A stretch of 64,000 nt of DNA, from positions 1 through 64,000 of the forward strand of contig CAKUOX010000003.1 of assembly GCA_934670175.1 (NCBI GenBank). Direction: 5' to 3'. Position numbers and translations under genes: made by a program. Shown here in pieces: positions 62,734 to 64,000 of this stretch. Positions within the stretch are counted from its first letter, which is position 1. Every line of letters begins with the position of its first letter. Source of the stretch: an uncultured Clostridia bacterium. Lineage in GTDB: Bacteria > Bacillota > Clostridia > Christensenellales > Aristaeellaceae. The notes under the pieces are model-generated. The model saw nothing but the letters and a program-made list of their open reading frames with translations. It was not told the DNA's origin and did no database searches.

Positions 62734-63594
62734 ATGAAAACGATCGTCATTACAGGCGCGACCTCCGGCATCGGCTTTGAAACGGCAAAGCTGCTGGCCG
62801 CGAAGGGTTTCCGCATTATCGGCATCGGGCGCAGCGAGCAGCGCTGCACCCGAGCAAAGACGGCGATACTGGCCGCCGTGCCCGAGGCCGAGGTCAGCTA
62901 TTTCACCGCCGACCTGATGCAGCAGCGCGAGGTAAACCACATAGCAGCGGTGCTGACGGACTATATTGTATCGGACTGCGGCGGGCAGCTGTTCGCGCTC
63001 ATCAACAACGCAGGCTGCGCGCGCGGCCGCTACATGACGACCGAAGACGGCTACGAGCAGCAATTCGCGCTGAATTATCTATCCGCATTTCTGCTGACCT
63101 ATCGCCTGCTGCCGCTGATCCGAGCTGCCAACGGGCGCGTGCTCATGACGGGCAGTCAGTCACACAAGGGCAGCCGCATACACTGGAACGACGTGATGCT
63201 GTCTCGCCGCTACGGCCCGCTGACGGCGTACAAGCAATCCAAGCTGTGCGGCATACTCTTTGCGAAGGGCTTAAACGATCGCTTCGAGCAGCTCGGCGTC
63301 CGTGCCTATGTAGTGGATCCGGGACTCGTGCGCACGGACATCGGCAACAAGGATGCCGGCTGGCTGGTCAACCTGGTCTGGTCGCTGCGAAAGCTGGGCG
63401 GCGTCAGTCCGGAAATACCGGCAAAGACCTACGCCTGCCTTTGCGAAGCGCAGGATGCCCCGGACGGTCTCTACTATTACTTATGCCGAAAACGCGCTTA
63501 CAGCCGCAAGGTCACGCGCGAAAACGCCGACCGGCTGTTTGCACTCAGCGAGCGGCTGTGCGGGATTTCCTATGAAGGGGTAAGAATGCCATGA
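62734..63594 (+). CDS. Short-chain dehydrogenase/reductase
   Basis: 286 residues, 2 bp after the DUF1700 gene. Cofactor motif TGATSGIG (6-13), NNAG near 90, catalytic Ser in TGSQSHKGS and YxxxK in YKQSK near 168. SDR family resembling retinol/WW-domain-type dehydrogenases. Substrate unknown. The stop overlaps the next start (ATGA). Confidence 0.88.
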   Translation: MKTIVITGATSGIGFETAKLLAAKGFRIIGIGRSEQRCTRAKTAILAAVPEAEVSYFTADLMQQREVNHIAAVLTDYIVSDCGGQLFALINNAGCARGRYMTTEDGYEQQFALNYLSAFLLTYRLLPLIRAANGRVLMTGSQSHKGSRIHWNDVMLSRRYGPLTAYKQSKLCGILFAKGLNDRFEQLGVRAYVVDPGLVRTDIGNKDAGWLVNLVWSLRKLGGVSPEIPAKTYACLCEAQDAPDGLYYYLCRKRAYSRKVTRENADRLFALSERLCGISYEGVRMP

Positions 63595-64000
63595 ACGTTT
63601 TGATAACGGGCGCAGCGGGCGGCCTCGGGCGCGCCATGGCGGTGGAATGCGCGCGGCGCGGCTATCGGCTGTTTCTGACCGACGTGAATGCGGATGGGCT
63701 TCGCTGCCTGCAGACCGGACTTGAACGGCAGTTTGCCGCCACAGCCGCAATAAAGGCCTGCGATCTTACGAATCCCGAAAGCGTGGATGCGCTGCTCGCC
63801 GTGCTGGACGCTTCCGGCATCCAGTTCGACATGCTGCTCAATATCGCGGGCGTCGATTTTGAGGGCGGCTTCATGGAGCGCGACCGCGAGCGCGTGGTCA
63901 AAATCGTCGCGCTGAACGACGCCGGAACGCTGCGCATCACCCACGCCATTCTGGAACGCCGAGATCCCAAATGGGAATTCACCGCGATATTTGTATCCAG
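63591..64000 (+). CDS. Second short-chain dehydrogenase/reductase, cut by the window end
   Basis: 136 codons present. Begins MNVLITGAAGGLGRAMAVEC, a TGxxxGLG cofactor loop, followed by LLNIAGVDFEGGF where NNAG is expected. The catalytic YxxxK lies beyond the edge. It overlaps the previous SDR gene by 4 bp, so the two likely act in the same pathway or as partners. Confidence 0.85.
   Translation, partial: MNVLITGAAGGLGRAMAVECARRGYRLFLTDVNADGLRCLQTGLERQFAATAAIKACDLTNPESVDALLAVLDASGIQFDMLLNIAGVDFEGGFMERDRERVVKIVALNDAGTLRITHAILERRDPKWEFTAIFVS

Noticed and set aside
1..64000. tRNA or rRNA genes
   Set aside because: I looked for cloverleaf signatures (GGTTCRANNCC arms, CCA ends) and conserved rRNA blocks in the intergenic regions and found none; a tRNAscan-SE run would settle it.

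Overview
The window looks like a chromosomal segment of an anaerobic, low-oxygen Bacillota (Clostridia) bacterium with a fairly GC-rich genome. The evidence is RNase J with a YlbF-family gene, a YesM/YesN-type sensor pair, DUF4317, TIGR04086-type, DUF1540 and DUF1700 proteins, a PadR regulator, a CpsBCD-type tyrosine kinase module, SigA-type promoters with strong AGGAGG ribosome sites, and an acetyl-CoA synthase with its corrinoid activator. I cannot name the genus. High GC at third codon positions leaves long antisense reading frames over many genes; these are not annotated.

Layout. 1-8.3 kb: housekeeping genes on the minus strand (ylbF fragment, RNase J, MrfA-like helicase, ThiI with its cysteine desulfurase), then a divergent zinc-ribbon membrane protein. 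8.4-10.1 kb: AT-richer accessory DNA with a small membrane protein, a zinc-ribbon gene that looks frameshifted, a decayed gene tail and the first copy of a 142-bp repeat. 10.15-21.8 kb: a sugar-type (CUT2) ABC importer locus. It has an LsrB/RhaS-like binding protein, two permeases and a double ATPase, plus a three-part sensor (second binding protein, YesM-like kinase, AraC-type regulator) and two M24 (creatinase/prolidase-fold) proteins that have lost metal ligands. A second copy of the 142-bp repeat closes this block. I rate this locus the best candidate for an undescribed system.

22-33.5 kb: glmS, a class A penicillin-binding protein, a TIGR04086-like protein, uvrB, uvrA and a Pro/Thr/Glu-rich anchored protein. 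33.5-34.1 kb: a possible transposase tail and a highly structured element bounded by identical 23-bp hairpins. 34.1-37.6 kb: NagB-like protein, Gfo/Idh/MocA oxidoreductase and ROK repressor. 37.7-42.4 kb: a cobamide salvage and remodelling operon under a cobalamin riboswitch (CbiR-like, CobT, CobU, CobS, truncated CobU-like, CobC-like). 42.4-44.5 kb: cysteine-rich small protein, GreA-type factor, DUF4317 protein.

44.7-49.8 kb: acsB, a 2Fe-2S ferredoxin, an AcsV/RACo-type corrinoid reactivase and a DUF3786 protein. This part of the Wood-Ljungdahl pathway depends on corrinoid and so fits functionally with the neighbouring B12 salvage operon. 49.8-53.8 kb: CpsB/CpsD/CpsC tyrosine phosphorylation module and a membrane GGDEF protein. 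54.1-56.8 kb: DUF1540 protein, S41 protease, PucR-type regulator. 57.0-58.3 kb: infC-rpmI-rplT with an L20-type leader and an ATT start codon. 58.3-61.5 kb: a zinc uptake operon with its own Fur/Zur regulator and operator. 61.6-64 kb: PadR regulator, DUF1700 protein and two short-chain dehydrogenases, the last cut by the window edge. I saw no tRNA, rRNA or CRISPR array.
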